Positions 1-7,464 of a DNA stretch of 64,000 bases are shown here, piece after piece (position 1 is the stretch's first letter; the number at the start of each line of letters is the position of its first letter). The stretch covers positions 248,001-312,000 of the forward strand of contig JAYQNS010000004.1 in NCBI GenBank assembly GCA_038144425.1, given 5' to 3'. The stretch is from Salivita marina (GTDB lineage: Bacteria; Pseudomonadota; Gammaproteobacteria; Pseudomonadales; Azotimanducaceae). Both the position numbers and the translations under genes were made by a program. The notes beneath the pieces were generated by a model that was given only the letters and a program-made list of their open reading frames with translations, was not told the origin of the DNA and did no database searches.

Positions 1-807
1 CACTTCCGTGTAAAGCGATGGGAGCTGGGAAAGCCCGCCGCCGAGCACCAGCACTTCCGGGTCCAAAATATTCACGAGAAAAGCAAGCGCTTGGGCTAAC
101 TGTTCTGCATGCAAACTTAGGGCCTCTTGGGCCGCCCAATCTCCCTTTTCCGCCGCCTGCACCACGCCCAGGCCCGTCTGGGCAGCTGGCGACGGCGCGA
201 CCGGCGCCAGCCCGACCCAGCTCCGCACCAGTCCGGGGCCAATCAGCCATTGCTCGAGGCAATTTTGGCGCCCGCACCAGCAGCGGCGATTCCCCAGGGA
301 CTCGGGGCCCGGCGCTTCCCGGGGGAGCGGCAAATGCCCCCATTCCCCCGCGATACCATGGACCCCGCTGTGAATCCTGCCCCCGAGCACGAGGCCACCG
401 CCAACTCCCGTTCCCAGAATGATGCCAAAGACGCTTGTTGACCCCGCGCCAGCTCCATCAGTCGCCTCGGAGAGGGCAAAACAGTTAGCGTCATTAGCGA
501 GATGCACGGGGCGCTCCAGGCGCCGGGCAAGGTCCGCGCCGAGGGGCCGGTCGTTGAGCCAGACGGCGTTGCAATTATGCAGCAGGCCCGTGCGCGCAAC
601 GACGGATCCGGGCGTTCCCAAACCCACCGAATCGATCGCGCCGAGGGCCCGTTCCGCGGAAGCCACCGCATCGGCCAGGACCTCAAGGGTTCGCTCATAG
701 CTGCCCTGGGGCGCAGGCCAGCGGTGCTGCCAAAGCATCATCCCTGCCTCATCTAGCACCATCGCCGCGAGCTTCGTCCCTCCAAGATCCAGCCCTAGAT
801 GCTTCAT
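1..807 (-). CDS. ROK-family sugar kinase, probably N-acetylglucosamine kinase (3' end cut by window edge)
   Basis: 269 codons are visible and the frame is open at the left edge, so the C-terminus is missing. The N-terminus GLDLGGTK (residues 5-12) is the ROK phosphate-binding motif. The catalytic Asp is in NDAN (D106), the second phosphate motif is GTGVGGG (132-138), and the ROK zinc site is H158 with C176, C178 and C183 (CWCGRQNC). This layout fits NagK/glucokinase/fructokinase-type ROK enzymes that phosphorylate a hexose with ATP in the cytoplasm. The ATG overlaps the stop of the BtuF-like gene as ATGA, so the pair, with ampD before it, looks like one operon. Linkage to ampD favours a GlcNAc kinase in wall recycling, but that is inference; exact sugar specificity cannot be read. 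Confidence 0.85.
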   Translation of the reverse strand, partial: MKHLGLDLGGTKLAAMVLDEAGMMLWQHRWPAPQGSYERTLEVLADAVASAERALGAIDSVGLGTPGSVVARTGLLHNCNAVWLNDRPLGADLARRLERPVHLANDANCFALSEATDGAGAGSTSVFGIILGTGVGGGLVLGGRIHSGVHGIAGEWGHLPLPREAPGPESLGNRRCWCGRQNCLEQWLIGPGLVRSWVGLAPVAPSPAAQTGLGVVQAAEKGDWAAQEALSLHAEQLAQALAFLVNILDPEVLVLGGGLSQLPSLYTEV

Positions 808-1670
808 CGGCGCTGCGCCTCTTGCAGCAGCTGGCACAGCTGACGCTGCCCCTCGAACAGCCGAGGACCGGGACGGGTGCCCAGATCGGGGTTTAGGCGT
901 AGCACGGGCAATCCCGACGGTAAGGTCTCTAGGGACGCCTCGGGCTCAACGCTCATCAGCACCACCAGGGGCGGCGAGGCTCCCCGGGCCTCTGCAAAAA
1001 GGACTTCCCGGCTCAGCGCCGGGGCGATGCCAGGCAGGTCCGGCAGTGCATGGCGGGCGCCGCAGTTGGACAGCAACTGCGTAAAGAAGTGCTCCGGCCC
1101 CAGGGCCGTCGGCGGACTCAGGGACACGAGGGGCAGCACCCGCGGCTCCGAGGCGGCCCGCGGGGCCAGCGGCTTGGCCCAGTCCGCTTCTAGCGCCGCC
1201 AGGGGCGCGGCTGCGCGCTCCGGCGCCAGGGCCGCCAGTTGGCGAAGCTCCTCCGAGACCCCTTCCAACCCCCGGGGGGCGGACACAAAAACCGGCGCCC
1301 TGCGCGCCAAACTTTGCCGAAGGCTGGGGGAGGCCGCATCGCCCCACAGCACAATGAGATCGGGTTCCGCAGCCCAGAGGGCTTCCTGGGACAGGTTGAA
1401 GGCGTCGCCGATGGACGGGATGGCCGCAGCCGCTGGGGGATAGTCCGCAAAGGCCACGGTGGCGACGATGCGATCTCCCAGACCCAGGGCGTAGAGCATC
1501 TCCACGACATGGGGCGCCAGGGCCGCAATGCGTTGGGGCGGTTTTTCGAGGGAGAGCTCTGCCCCCGTGCTGTCCACGGCACGGAGCATTGTTTCCGCCC
1601 GAGGCTCCACCCCGTAGGCAAACCCCAGGGCTAATAGCCCAATCCCAAACGCGTGGCCCAGAGACTTCAC
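804..1670 (-). CDS. BtuF-like periplasmic substrate-binding protein (cobalamin/metal-chelate ABC transporter)
   Basis: 288 aa starting at GTG, with GGAGG about 7 nt upstream and a GTGA overlap with the ampD stop. An N-terminal hydrophobic stretch (about residues 5-20, ending near RAE) is a probable Sec signal peptide; there is no lipobox Cys. The body has the two-lobed class III binding-protein pattern: QRIAALAPHVVEMLYALG in the first lobe, then AAEPDLIVLWG, as in BtuF and haem or iron-chelate binding proteins. It would deliver a corrinoid or chelate to an inner-membrane permease, but no BtuC- or BtuD-like gene lies in the window and no cobalamin riboswitch is possible because the gene overlaps ampD. 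Substrate is uncertain. Confidence 0.75.
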   Translation of the reverse strand: MKSLGHAFGIGLLALGFAYGVEPRAETMLRAVDSTGAELSLEKPPQRIAALAPHVVEMLYALGLGDRIVATVAFADYPPAAAAIPSIGDAFNLSQEALWAAEPDLIVLWGDAASPSLRQSLARRAPVFVSAPRGLEGVSEELRQLAALAPERAAAPLAALEADWAKPLAPRAASEPRVLPLVSLSPPTALGPEHFFTQLLSNCGARHALPDLPGIAPALSREVLFAEARGASPPLVVLMSVEPEASLETLPSGLPVLRLNPDLGTRPGPRLFEGQRQLCQLLQEAQRR

Positions 1671-2260
1671 AAACTCGCCTCCGCTTCTGCGAGCACGGCG
1701 CGAGAAAAGTAGGGACCAGGATCGGTCTTGCGCCCCGGGGCGATCTCGCTGTGGCAGGCCAAGGCGTCCGGGGAAAGCCCATAAACGAGCCGTAGCAGGC
1801 GCGACAGCGCCGCAAGGCTCAGGTATTGAGACCAGGTAAAAGGCGTCTGCCCATCCCCCTCAAGCTCGATACCGATGGAGAAATCGTTGCAACGTTCCCG
1901 CCCCTGCCACTGGGACAGCCCAGCGTGCCAAGCCCGCCCATGGAAGGGCACGAATTGGGTCAGGGTGCCGGCGCGATCAATCAGAACATGGGCCGAGACC
2001 TCCACCCCTTCGAGATCGGCAAAGCTGTCATGGGCCTGGCAGTCGAGGCGACCCTGAAAGAGCGCCTCGGGGTAGCCCGTGCCGAAGATGCCTTCAGGTA
2101 AGGAGATGGCGTGCACCACCAGCAGCCCAAGGGGCATGAGCCCAGGGCGGGCATCGAAGAAAGGGGAGGGACAACGACGCACCCGACGGAGCCAGCCGCC
2201 GTATACCCCGCCCCAACGGGCGCTATCGCAAATCAATGCTTCGGTGCGCCCTCGGCTCAC
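1667..2260 (-). CDS. ampD: 1,6-anhydro-N-acetylmuramyl-L-alanine amidase AmpD
   Basis: Cytoplasmic zinc amidase that removes the peptide from anhydro-muropeptides during peptidoglycan recycling. Zinc ligands are H50 (LLVVHAISLP), H170 and D180 in the diagnostic ACHSEIAPGRKTDPGP block; the general-acid region is GIELEG near E132. At 197 aa it is slightly longer than the roughly 183 aa E. coli protein. The GTG start is chosen because a strong GGAGGAG site lies about 4 nt upstream and no ATG or GTG occurs nearer the conserved GGWLRRVRRCPSP start of homology. It diverges from nadC, the arrangement also seen in E. coli. Confidence 0.93.
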   Translation of the reverse strand: MSRGRTEALICDSARWGGVYGGWLRRVRRCPSPFFDARPGLMPLGLLVVHAISLPEGIFGTGYPEALFQGRLDCQAHDSFADLEGVEVSAHVLIDRAGTLTQFVPFHGRAWHAGLSQWQGRERCNDFSIGIELEGDGQTPFTWSQYLSLAALSRLLRLVYGLSPDALACHSEIAPGRKTDPGPYFSRAVLAEAEASL

Positions 2261-2354
2261 CGTACTCCTCCCTCCCGGAGCCCTGGGCTTCCCCCGCGGG
2301 CGCGCCTATTATGCGCCGCAAAGGTCGCGCCGTCATGAACGAAAAGGATAGCCC

Positions 2355-3200
2355 ATGTTTCAGCATCCACTGGACCCTGCCAGCGTCACGCGCCAGGTTC
2401 AGGCTGCCCTGGCGGAAGACGTGGGCGCTGGCGATCTCAATGCGGCGCTGATTGATCCAGCCCAGCGACTTCGGGCACAGGTAATCACCCGAGAAGCAGG
2501 CATTTTTTGTGGCCGCCCCTGGGTTAACGAGATCTTTGCTTACCTGGACCCTACGGTCACCCTGACCTGGGCCGTCGCCGACGGGGATCCCATTGCTGCG
2601 GAACAGACGCTGCTTACCTTGGAAGGGCCAGCCCGCGCCATCCTCACCGGAGAGCGCTGCGCCCTGAATTTCATGCAGACCCTGTCCGCCACGGCCACGG
2701 TCACCCGGCAATGGAGTACCCCCCTCAAGGGCACGGGGTTGATGCTCCTGGACACGCGTAAAACCCTGCCAGGACTCCGCACCGCGCAAAAATACGCGGT
2801 GCTCTGTGGCGGCGGCGCGAACCATCGCATGGGGCTCTTTGACGCCTTCCTCATCAAGGAAAACCACATCGCCGCTGCCGGCTCAATTTCCGAAGCCATC
2901 GCTGCAGCCCGGCGCACGGGCCCCGGGAAGCCCGTGGAAATTGAGGTGGAGACGCTCGAGGAGTTAGATGAGGCCCTCGCCGCGGGGGCAGACATCGTGA
3001 TGCTTGACGAGTTTGATGAGCCGTCCCTAAAAGCCGCCCTGGCCCGCCCCCGGGGCGACACCAAAATCGAGGTTTCGGGAAATGTCGATCCCGCCCGTCT
3101 TCAAGGTCTCGCCGCCCTCGGAGTGGATTACGTGAGCCTTGGCGCCCTTACCAAGCACGTCCGCGCGCTTGATCTTTCGCTGCGCGCCAAGCGCGCCTAG
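2355..3200 (+). CDS. nadC: Nicotinate-nucleotide pyrophosphorylase (quinolinate phosphoribosyltransferase)
   Basis: 281 aa, normal family length. The enzyme converts quinolinate and PRPP to nicotinate mononucleotide, CO2 and pyrophosphate in de novo NAD synthesis. Hallmarks are EDVGAGDL near the N-terminus, GERCALNFMQ, the substrate-binding LLDTRKTLPGLR block, GGGANHRMGL and LIKENH, and the C-terminal barrel segment IEVSGNVDPARL. AAGGA precedes the ATG. It diverges from ampD and is followed by two small genes, then tRNA-Thr and the pil cluster, matching the nadC-tRNA-pilA neighbourhood known from Pseudomonas. Confidence 0.96.
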   Translation: MFQHPLDPASVTRQVQAALAEDVGAGDLNAALIDPAQRLRAQVITREAGIFCGRPWVNEIFAYLDPTVTLTWAVADGDPIAAEQTLLTLEGPARAILTGERCALNFMQTLSATATVTRQWSTPLKGTGLMLLDTRKTLPGLRTAQKYAVLCGGGANHRMGLFDAFLIKENHIAAAGSISEAIAAARRTGPGKPVEIEVETLEELDEALAAGADIVMLDEFDEPSLKAALARPRGDTKIEVSGNVDPARLQGLAALGVDYVSLGALTKHVRALDLSLRAKRA

Positions 3201-3238
3201 CCCCCAGCTAGGACAGCACCGCAAATTAGGAGAGCCTC

Positions 3239-3379
3239 GTGACAGACGAATCCCCCAAACCCAGCGATGACCGTCAAAAGCAGTTCCATGGCTGGCGCCT
3301 GCTAGGAGTGGTGATTGTGGTGCTGGTGCTGCTGGCCGGAATTTCCGCAGCCATTAACGTTCAAGTGCTCGGCTTGTAA
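3239..3379 (+). CDS. Small single-pass membrane protein, 46 aa, unrecognised
   Basis: Short frame starting at GTG with AGGAGAG about 4 nt upstream. The product has a charged hydrophilic N-terminus (TDESPKPSDDRQKQF), then HGWRLLG and a hydrophobic stretch of about 18 residues rich in V and L (GVVIVVLVLLAGISAA), ending INVQVLGL. This looks like one N-in membrane helix. It begins 38 nt after nadC on the same strand, so it may be co-transcribed. I do not recognise a family. The strong ribosome binding site and clean membrane-protein composition argue for a real gene. Confidence 0.6.
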   Translation: MTDESPKPSDDRQKQFHGWRLLGVVIVVLVLLAGISAAINVQVLGL

Positions 3380-3491
3380 CGCCGTCTCGCCCGGCGGCCA
3401 GAACGCCCCCTACGCCTGTCCCGGGTCAAAGGGATCGTGCTAGCCTTTTTTGCTCACCACCTGCTAACTCAGCATGAGAGGAAGCCTCCCC

Positions 3492-4457
3492 ATGGCCCGT
3501 TTTCTCCTGCGCCTTTGCCGCGCCACCCCGCTGCTTGCGCTGCTGCTAACCCTAGGCCTTCCTGCGCCGACTCGTGGCGCCGAGGAGGGCCGCTTCTGCG
3601 GGCCGCCCCAAAGTCCCGTGCTGGTCTCAGCTCGCCTTCCCATACTGAAGGCCGGGAACGTTCCCGATTTTCTGGCAACGAATCAAATTGCTCGGCAAAA
3701 CACCATCGCCACCTACGCGAACATTGCGGAACGGCTTTTGGCAATCCCCGGCGGACCGGTGGGCCCGGAGGATCTACAGCCCCTATTTAGGTTTCTAAAC
3801 GGCATGCATGACACCATGGTGAACAGCGCCGATCAGGGCATTGGCCAAGCCCTCGCCGATGGCTTCCTCAGCGCCGTGGAAGATCTCTACGCCCGAAATC
3901 CCGTGCCCCTGCGCCGCATTCGCTTTAGCTATAGCCACCCGGCACTAGCCAAACCCGAAGAGGATGCCCCCACCTACGTTCTTTACGGGCAATACACCGT
4001 CGTCAGCGCCCAGCAGCTGCGCCTCACCATTACGGTGCTGCGCACGGATACGGCGGAGCAACGGAGCTTCAGCGCCATTGCCCCCCTTACCCAGGTGTCC
4101 GCCGCCGTGGCTCAGCACTTTTTCGATGCCTTTCAAAGGCCGGAGCTTGCGGAGTTCGTGGACCCTATGCCGAAGACGGAGTGGGTGCCCCTCCCCGCCA
4201 CCCTGGCCGTGCAGGACGTACTCACGACCCAAGCGCGGGCCGTCTGCGCGGCCCAAGGCGCTCGGCTACCCACGCGGTTAGAAATCACCCTCGGTGCCGC
4301 CTTCGGCCCTTACTTCACAGGCGTCGGCTTCGATCCCTCCCGCTACTACACGATCGAGGATGAAAACGGGCTTCAGGTAATGAACCTCTACTCGAGCGAA
4401 TGCCTGCCCCCGGCGCCCCGGCAAAAGGCAGCGGTGCTCTGCATTCGCGACCTATAG
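3492..4457 (+). CDS. Exported protein of unknown function with a weak SUMF1/FGE-like C-terminal end
   Basis: 321 aa from the second in-frame ATG, chosen because AGAGGAA lies about 8 nt before it; an ATG at 3474 would add six residues. The N-terminus has a Sec-type signal (LLALLLTLGLPAPTRGAEE, cleavage probably after RGA). Five cysteines follow in the mature part, one near the N-terminus and four near the C-terminus, so disulfides are possible in the periplasm. I do not recognise the central region. The end, with CAAQGARLPTRLE and a final VLCIRDL, resembles the RLPTEAEWE segment and C-R-V-x-D ending of formylglycine-generating-enzyme folds, but the rest of that domain is not evident. Function unknown. 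Confidence 0.6.
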   Translation: MARFLLRLCRATPLLALLLTLGLPAPTRGAEEGRFCGPPQSPVLVSARLPILKAGNVPDFLATNQIARQNTIATYANIAERLLAIPGGPVGPEDLQPLFRFLNGMHDTMVNSADQGIGQALADGFLSAVEDLYARNPVPLRRIRFSYSHPALAKPEEDAPTYVLYGQYTVVSAQQLRLTITVLRTDTAEQRSFSAIAPLTQVSAAVAQHFFDAFQRPELAEFVDPMPKTEWVPLPATLAVQDVLTTQARAVCAAQGARLPTRLEITLGAAFGPYFTGVGFDPSRYYTIEDENGLQVMNLYSSECLPPAPRQKAAVLCIRDL

Positions 4458-4477
4458 GGCGGCCTACCCTTCAGGCA

Positions 4478-4502
4478 CAAAAAACCCCGCGAACGCGGGG
4501 TT
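4478..4502 (-). terminator. Rho-independent terminator of tRNA-Thr
   Basis: On the minus strand a 9-bp stem AACCCCGCG / CGCGGGGTT with a 2-nt apparent loop (effectively a smaller stem closing a short loop) is followed by TTTTTT. It lies 11 nt after the encoded CCA of the tRNA, in the right orientation. It also sits 3' of the convergent exported-protein gene, but the T-run favours the minus strand. Confidence 0.85.
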
Positions 4503-4513
4503 CTAGAAAGAGA

Positions 4514-4589
<76 letters not shown>

Positions 4590-4602
4590 TTTGAGGGCGC
4601 GA

Positions 4603-4631
4603 ATCCTAACGATGCCTCAGAGCAAGCGCAA
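4603..4631 (-). promoter_or_regulatory. Candidate sigma70 promoter for tRNA-Thr
   Basis: On the minus strand TTGCGC and TAGGAT are separated by exactly 17 nt, and the -10 ends 13 nt before the first base of the tRNA. Each box matches consensus at 4 of 6 positions. Confidence 0.5.
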
Positions 4632-4747
4632 GATAACCACGGATTGGGCTCGGAGGGCAGAAGGAAAATTTCCTGTTCTCCGCCTTTTTCGTCCTCTTAC
4701 TCTTGGGCAGGTAGTTTTAGCTGCCGCCCTGCCCCCGCATCCCGCTG

Positions 4748-5116
4748 CTAGGGCTGGCCCGCGGGTGGGCTGGCGTAAATGACGACCACTTCCTCGCTGG
4801 CGGCGGGATCGGTCACGGTGACGGCATAGCCGTCACTCCCGGCACTGATGGCATAGGTGAAGGCATCCGCCCCCTTGGAGGGCGCCCAGCCTGTCTCCGT
4901 AGGGCCATCCCCCGGAGACCAGCCTTCGCTGGAGTAGGTCCCTTCCTTGGCGCGATAGAGCGCTTGGCGCACAGCCATGGACTGGGCCGCGCTACGCAGT
5001 GTCGCTTGCCGTGCCTGGTCTAGATAGCCCTGGTAGCTAGGCAAGGCGAGGGCCGTGAGGAAGCTAACGATGGCGATCACCACCATCAGCTCTAAAAGCG
5101 TGAACCCTCGGGCCAT
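4748..5116 (-). CDS. Type IV pilin-like protein (minor pilin or second pilin)
   Basis: 122 aa. The very short leader MARG is followed by FTLLELMVVIAIVSFL, the class III prepilin signal cut by PilD after Gly, with the conserved Glu at mature position 5. The remaining roughly 100 residues form a small globular domain with the usual QARQATLRSAAQSMAVRQALYRAKEGTYS helix and PilE-like features. There is no Cys. It lies 23 nt downstream of the pilA-like gene, in the same direction, in the interval between pilA and tRNA-Thr. It could be a minor pilin or an alternative subunit; assignment to a named minor pilin is not supported. Confidence 0.8.
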   Translation of the reverse strand: MARGFTLLELMVVIAIVSFLTALALPSYQGYLDQARQATLRSAAQSMAVRQALYRAKEGTYSSEGWSPGDGPTETGWAPSKGADAFTYAISAGSDGYAVTVTDPAASEEVVVIYASPPAGQP

Positions 5117-5139
5117 GCCTCCGACCCTGCCAGCCGCCG

Positions 5140-5553
5140 CTAGTTGACGGTAGCGGACTCCGAAGTGAGGCCCTTATAAGCCGGCAGAGTAATGGTGTAA
5201 GTACCAGAGGATAGGGCAATGCCCACGGCGCCACTGGCATCGTCGGCCGCTCCCGCGTAGGCGTCGCCGCCACCCGGCGCCCTCGCTCCAGAGGCGTTCA
5301 AAGTCGAGATAATGGAAGCCGCCTCCGGCAGCGTCAGGGCGGATCCAGCTAGGGTCGCCTGAGATTGAGCTTTTGCGACCTCATTGGCGACAAAACGCCG
5401 CGCCGCGGAGAAGTTTTCTCGCGCCTTCGTGGCATTCGCGCTATCGATGTAATCGTTGTAAGCCGGCAGCGCCACCGCTGCCAGGATGCCGATGATGGCC
5501 ACCACGATCATCAGCTCAATCAGCGTAAAACCCCTTTGCATACGCACTTTCAT
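5140..5553 (-). CDS. pilA: Type IV major pilin PilA-like
   Basis: 137 aa. The leader MKVRMQRG is cut after Gly8, and the mature protein starts FTLIELMIVVAIIGILAAVALP with Glu5, the canonical hydrophobic N-terminal helix of type IV pilins. AGGAG lies 5 nt before the ATG. The head domain is Ser/Ala/Gly-rich (ASGARAPGGGDAYAGAADD) and contains no Cys, so the C-terminal disulfide loop of Pseudomonas-type pilins is absent. It diverges from pilBCD, the usual arrangement. Confidence 0.88.
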   Translation of the reverse strand: MKVRMQRGFTLIELMIVVAIIGILAAVALPAYNDYIDSANATKARENFSAARRFVANEVAKAQSQATLAGSALTLPEAASIISTLNASGARAPGGGDAYAGAADDASGAVGIALSSGTYTITLPAYKGLTSESATVN

Positions 5554-5745
5554 ACTCGCTCCTCAAGACATCCCGGCTTCAACACAAGCTTTTCAACGAT
5601 ACCGCGATTGCCTTGAAATGCGGAAGGGCTGGGCGTCAGATGACACCATTAACCGGCGTAAGCGCACATCCCAGAGGGACGTAGGGGCAGCTCAACCCTC
5701 GTGCCTTCGCTACCCTTTGCGGTCCGCTAGAGGGCCAAGGGAATC

Positions 5746-7464
5746 ATGAATCCGCAAAGCCAGAGCAGCGTCGCCGTGCGCCTTCGCGCGCAGGGGCAGC
5801 TTGACGACGCCGTGCTGGTCGCGGCAAAGCGCGAAGCCCAGCAGCAAGGCCTCGCCCTTAGCGCGGCGCTGCTCGCCCAGGAGGGCCTCGACACCCAAGC
5901 CTTCGCGGAAGCGGCCTCCGAATCCTTTGGCCTTCCGCTCTTTGACCTGAGCGCCTTTGATCTTCACCAATCGCCCCGGGGCCTTTTGAAGGAGGCTTTC
6001 CTTCGCAAGCACCAACTCCTGCCCCTGCTCCGCCAAGGCGCTACCCTCTTTGTCGCCATCGCCGATCCCAGCGACCACCGGGGCCTGAACGAAGGGAGGT
6101 TCCATTCGGGACTGACCCTCGCACCCGTGGTGGTGGAGTTGCACCAGCTACGTCGAAGCCTCCAGACCTTCCTCTCCAAGCACAGCGATGCTCTTCTTGC
6201 GGGACTCGAGGAGGACCCCTTTGAGGTGCTGAGCGGGGAAGAGGCACCTATCGAGGTCGCGGCGCTCGACAGCGCCCAAAACCCCGAGGAAGCGCCGGTG
6301 GTGCGCTTCATCAACAAGCTTTTGCTAGACGCCATTCACACCGGCGCTTCGGATATTCACTTCGAGCCCTACGAACACCGCTACCGGGTGCGCTTCCGCA
6401 CCGACGGCATGCTACGAGAAGTCGCCTTCCCGCCAGGGAATATTGGGCAGCGCCTTGCCGCGCGCTTGAAGGTGATGTCGCGCATGGACATCTCGGAAAG
6501 GCGGGTCCCCCAGGACGGCCGCATCAAGCTGAAGGTTCGCCTGGACCAGGCCATCGACTTTCGGGTGAACACCCTACCAACGCTCTACGGGGAAAAGGTG
6601 GTGCTGCGGATCTTGGATCCCGGCTCGACCAAGCTCGACGTCGATGCCTTGGGCTTTGAACCGGAGCAAAAGGCCCTCTTCCTCAGCGCTCTGGCTCAGC
6701 CCCAGGGCATGATCTTGGTGACGGGCCCCACCGGATCGGGAAAAACCGTCTCCCTCTATGCAGGGCTCAATATCCTCAATACGACGGAACGCAATATTGC
6801 CACCGCCGAGGATCCGGTGGAGATCAACCTCGAGGGCATCAACCAGGTCAACGTCAATCCCCGGGTAGGCCTCGACTTTGCTGCGGCCCTCCGGGCCTTC
6901 CTCCGCCAGGATCCGGACGTGGTCATGGTGGGAGAAGTGCGGGATCTAGAAACGGCGGAAGTCGCGATTAAGGCCGCCCAGACGGGGCATCTCGTGCTTT
7001 CCACGCTGCACAGCAACTCCGCCCCGGAAGCGCTCACGCGGCTGCGGAGCATGGGCATCGCGAGCTTTAACCTCACCAACTCCGTCAGCCTGATCATCGC
7101 CCAGCGCCTCGCCCGACGCCTTTGCAGCCATTGCAAGGTGCCCCAGCACGACCCCCAGGCCGCCCTCCTAGAGCTCGGCTTCGAAGCGGCAGACTTTCCG
7201 GACCCCACCACCCTCTATGAAGCGCGGAACCAAGGCTGCAAGCACTGCCACCAGGGCTATCGCGGCCGGGTGGGGCTCTATGAGGTAGTCCCTATAACCC
7301 CCAGGCTTCAGACCCTGATACTTGAGGACGGCAACGCCCTGGCCCTGGCCGAAGCGGCTCTAGCCGAAGGCTTTTCGAACCTACGGCAGGCAGGCGCGCT
7401 GAAGGCCAAGGCGGGGGTCACCAGCCTCCTTGAGGTCAACCGGGTGACGGGCGCCAGCGGATGA
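5746..7464 (+). CDS. pilB: Type IV pilus assembly ATPase PilB
   Basis: 572 aa GspE/PilB hexameric ATPase that powers pilus extension from the cytoplasmic face. It has an N-terminal MshEN-type domain (about 1-150), then the catalytic core: Walker A GPTGSGKTVS, Asp box and atypical Walker B (QDPDVVMVGEVRD), and His box (TGHLVLSTLHSN). Two CxxC pairs (CSHC and CKHC) form the zinc site typical of PilB. Its stop overlaps the pilC start as ATGA. It diverges from pilA. Confidence 0.96.
   Translation: MNPQSQSSVAVRLRAQGQLDDAVLVAAKREAQQQGLALSAALLAQEGLDTQAFAEAASESFGLPLFDLSAFDLHQSPRGLLKEAFLRKHQLLPLLRQGATLFVAIADPSDHRGLNEGRFHSGLTLAPVVVELHQLRRSLQTFLSKHSDALLAGLEEDPFEVLSGEEAPIEVAALDSAQNPEEAPVVRFINKLLLDAIHTGASDIHFEPYEHRYRVRFRTDGMLREVAFPPGNIGQRLAARLKVMSRMDISERRVPQDGRIKLKVRLDQAIDFRVNTLPTLYGEKVVLRILDPGSTKLDVDALGFEPEQKALFLSALAQPQGMILVTGPTGSGKTVSLYAGLNILNTTERNIATAEDPVEINLEGINQVNVNPRVGLDFAAALRAFLRQDPDVVMVGEVRDLETAEVAIKAAQTGHLVLSTLHSNSAPEALTRLRSMGIASFNLTNSVSLIIAQRLARRLCSHCKVPQHDPQAALLELGFEAADFPDPTTLYEARNQGCKHCHQGYRGRVGLYEVVPITPRLQTLILEDGNALALAEAALAEGFSNLRQAGALKAKAGVTSLLEVNRVTGASG

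Noticed and set aside
1667..1700. Cobalamin riboswitch before the BtuF-like gene
   Set aside because: The gene overlaps the ampD stop, leaving no room for a leader.
5554..5745. Sigma-54 promoter for pilA
   Set aside because: rpoN is present and pilA is sigma-54 dependent in Pseudomonas, but no TGGCAC-N5-TTGC match was found; the best candidate (TGGTGTC near 5640) has the GC element misplaced.
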